Positions 61,668 through 64,000 of a DNA stretch of 64,000 bases are shown in pieces. Positions within the stretch are counted from its first letter, which is position 1; every line of letters starts with the position of its first letter. The position numbers were made by a program, and so were the translations under genes. The notes under the pieces are model-generated. The model ran no database searches, was not told the origin of the DNA, and worked only from the letters and a program-made list of their open reading frames with translations. Location of the stretch: positions 1,860,001 through 1,924,000 of the forward strand of contig OZ345371.1 in assembly GCA_977006965.1 (NCBI GenBank), written 5' to 3'. Origin of the DNA: Phymatolithon calcareum (lineage: Eukaryota; Rhodophyta; Florideophyceae; Hapalidiales).

Positions 61668-64000
61668 ATGCGGGCCACAGAGAAAAGCCATACCCCCGAA
61701 CAACATCAAGCGCAACTCGACGGCATCGCTAAGCTCCCTCTCCTCATGCGTTACACAATGACCTTCAATCCTTCTATCAAGATCTGCACATTTAACGTTG
61801 GCGGCTCTCCCGAAATGCCGCGTATGGTCGAGGAGCTCTTCGAAAACAACGCAGTGGATATTCTCGGGATTACGGAGACATGGCAAAAGGAGGACCAATC
61901 GCTGAGGGTCCCCTACAATCAGGTATCCACGACAAGGACATGCCCACCACGTGCTAATCCTAGGGGTAGGGTCGTCCTCCTCACGCGCAAAGGATTCCCG
62001 TTCAAAATAAACGTTAAGTTTCGCCACGCAACGGATCAGGCCCAGCTACTGGTGAAGATGGTGGCGGGAATAAACGTCGCCGTGGCGTACCTATCCCCGA
62101 ATACCACGAGACAAGAGCCTATGAAGTACCTGGACGTCATCCAAAAACACTGCAGAGGAAAGTCGGTGCTCATGGGCGACCTCACTGCCCGTCACCAACA
62201 CTGGGACACGAATCCAAGATGAGAGGGCGACACCTAGTGCAATGGGCTGCAAACTCGAACTGGCTTATTCACACAGCACCAGGCGCCACGTAGAGATCAA
62301 CGAAAGGAAACAGAAACATCGATTTGTTTGCCACCAAATCGCTGGACGCGACAAGGGTGATATCTCGCAACGGGATTTGGGATAGAATACGCAATGGACA
62401 CCTCCCAGTCTCTATGCACGTGGACCATAGGAAACCAGCCCCAGCCAAGGTGTAATCGTTCATCTCAGCGACCGTGAGAATGACCGAGGAGCGAGCAGAA
62501 AGAGCGGCCAGAGCGATGGAAAAATGGGGGCCCAGCATGTTAGTGGAACTGCGATGTTGCCGGCACAAGAAGGGGTTGGACAAGCGGTACGAGAAATTCC
62601 AGCGGCTCGTAACCAAACCGTGGACAAACAAACACCGCCGACCGCCACGCTTTAAACCATTCTGGACGCGAAATCTGGACCGAATGGCAAAAAGAGAGAA
62701 CCCGCCTGTACCGGAAAGCCAAGAATACAATGAGAATGGAGGACTGGAAAACATGCAAGAAGTTCCGAAACGAAATGCTCGCTGCAGTACGAAAGGTGAA
62801 AACCGGGCAGTATACCAAATACATCGATGATGTTGATGATCAGTCGCCCCGCAAAGCCATGGAGACGCTGAGCAAAATCTTAAGATGTAAGCGGAAACAA
62901 AGAGGGATTAATCGAGCGCTGGGGGCTCCCGTGCGCCCACAAATGTTCACAGCCCATATCGCCAACGTATGCAAAGCGGAAAAAGCCTGGAACCCTACCC
63001 TAAGTCATTTCATAGTGTCGAAGACACTTCGGGAAGGGATCAAAAGTGCAGTCCGGCGAGCAAGACGAGGAAAAGCACTGGGTCCTGACAGGATCGGAGT
63101 TGAAATGCTCCAAGCAAATCCAGAAATGAGCGGGGACCTGATTGTGTACCTATGGGAGATTTTCGGCAATCTGAAATGCATCCCGACGGCATGGCGAAGA
63201 GCCACGCTGATTCCGATTTACAAGAAAGGAGCGACACATGAAGCTGGGAACTACAGAACGATATCACTCCTAAGCCAAGTGCGGAAAATAATTGACGCTG
63301 CCATGGACTCGGCGATACGCAGCCGGTACAAGTTTCACCACTTCCAATTAAGATTCCAAAGAAATAAGGGGACAGAGCTCGCCATACTAATTTCCAGGAG
63401 CACAATGAATAAGGGACACCGATTTGTAGCCGTTCTCGATCTCTCGGCGGCATACGATCGGGTTCCAAGGGGAATACTCCAGAAGCGTGTGGACAAATGG
63501 CTACCCGCAGACTTAGCGGAGATGGTCAGATACCTACTCACACCATCCTGGATTACAACGGCCGGAGACGAGGAAAATAAGTGCCTCCTTATTGACCGCG
63601 GAGTCCCCCAAGGATAGCCCCTGAGCCCCTGCATGTACAACTTGTTCATGGACACATTCGCGTTAGCAATGGAAAAAGCACCTCGACATATGTCGAAGCA
63701 CCCCGCGATACTTTTCGCGGACGACGTGCAGCTCCAAGCCGCTAATTCTGATGGTATGCAATGGCTTTTGGATACGGCGACAAGCTAGGCCACAGAAAAT
63801 GGAACGGCATGGAACACTAGGAAAGAAAAAAGCGAAGTGCTTATCTATCCTGGATTATTCAAACGCAAGTTCCGGCTCTCATGCCAGGAGCTCCACGAAA
63901 CCCGCCTACTGGAATATCAGGGAACCACGATCGACAACACGGCAGTAGCCCACCACGCAACACTAAAGCGCATCAACGCAGCGAATGGAATCATCATGGG
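61668..64000 (+). pseudogene. LINE ORF2: endonuclease and RT, runs off the window
   Basis: Endonuclease (61750-62460): IKICTFNVGGSPEMPRMVEE, ILGITETW (Glu) and MGDLTARHQHWD, where the usual Asn of GDxN is Thr. A stop at 62220 and frame changes follow, then NIDLFATKSLDATRVISRNG. The RT is open from 62730: KALGPDRIGVEMLQANPEMS, NYRTISLLSQVRKIID, motif A RFVAVLDLSAAYDRVPRGIL, motif B DRGVPQG with a TAG at 63615-63617 just after it, and motif C AILFADDVQLQA (FADD). A second TAG lies near 63786. It is the best-preserved RT in the window but not functional as it stands. Confidence 0.85.

Overview
This window is eukaryotic, gene-poor and made almost entirely of transposable elements, most of them broken and several inserted inside one another. 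No rRNA, functional tRNA, operon, ribosome-binding site or CRISPR array is visible. The mix of elements (apurinic-endonuclease-type LINEs, Ty3 chromovirus, Ty1/copia, piggyBac, pogo/Tigger, a MULE-like remnant, a tRNA-derived SINE) together with one candidate 60-nt intron fits a repeat-rich fungus or a protist such as an oomycete. I cannot name the lineage from this sequence alone.

Layout. 1-401: 5' end of a piggyBac copy (PB-D). 807-2302: 5'-truncated LINE with a 13-bp target-site duplication (TSD). 2316-9410: mostly unrecognised sequence with scattered repeats. 9421-14910: a three-level nest in which a MULE-like inverted duplication holds a LINE 3' end, and the LINE holds a TTAA-flanked piggyBac-like element (PB2a). 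14964-19065: two near-identical 0.39-kb repeats (X390) around a candidate spliced gene (15759-16397) and AT-rich DNA. 19066-22228: a decayed LINE carrying two later LINE-tail insertions. 23025-24209: end of a Ty3 chromovirus (integrase, chromodomain, LTR). 24210-29275: a LINE piece, repeat M, a SINE with a LINE-type tail, and unrecognised sequence. 29278-30563: piggyBac copy PB-A. 31370-34700: LINE pieces and a second TTAA element (PB2b). 35040-36270: one repeat M that received three separate LINE insertions. 36495-45083: piggyBac PB-B, split by a complete but dead Ty1/copia element (38525-44562). 45084-48370: mostly unrecognised. 49019-50980: piggyBac PB-C. 51374-54575: remnants of other LINE families. 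55022-59560: a LINE with endonuclease and reverse transcriptase, split by an intact pogo/Tigger transposon (55919-58013). 59700-64000: a head-to-head LINE with ORF1 and ORF2 that runs off the window.

How the parts relate. The LINE family encodes the machinery that probably produced the many short 3' tails. These share an ending of the type GGGGCTTTTAAATAAACTTG followed by A-rich sequence, and are flanked by 6-14 bp TSDs. The SINE at 28076 carries the same tail and probably used the same enzyme. PB2a and PB2b share conserved ends and TTAA duplications but carry different interiors. The only intact transposase is the 551-aa pogo/Tigger protein. Candidate non-transposon or cargo genes are the spliced gene at 15759-16397, a 160-aa ORF in PB2a, a 167-aa ORF in PB2b and a 160-aa ORF convergent to the MULE remnant. 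I recognise no domain in any of them.
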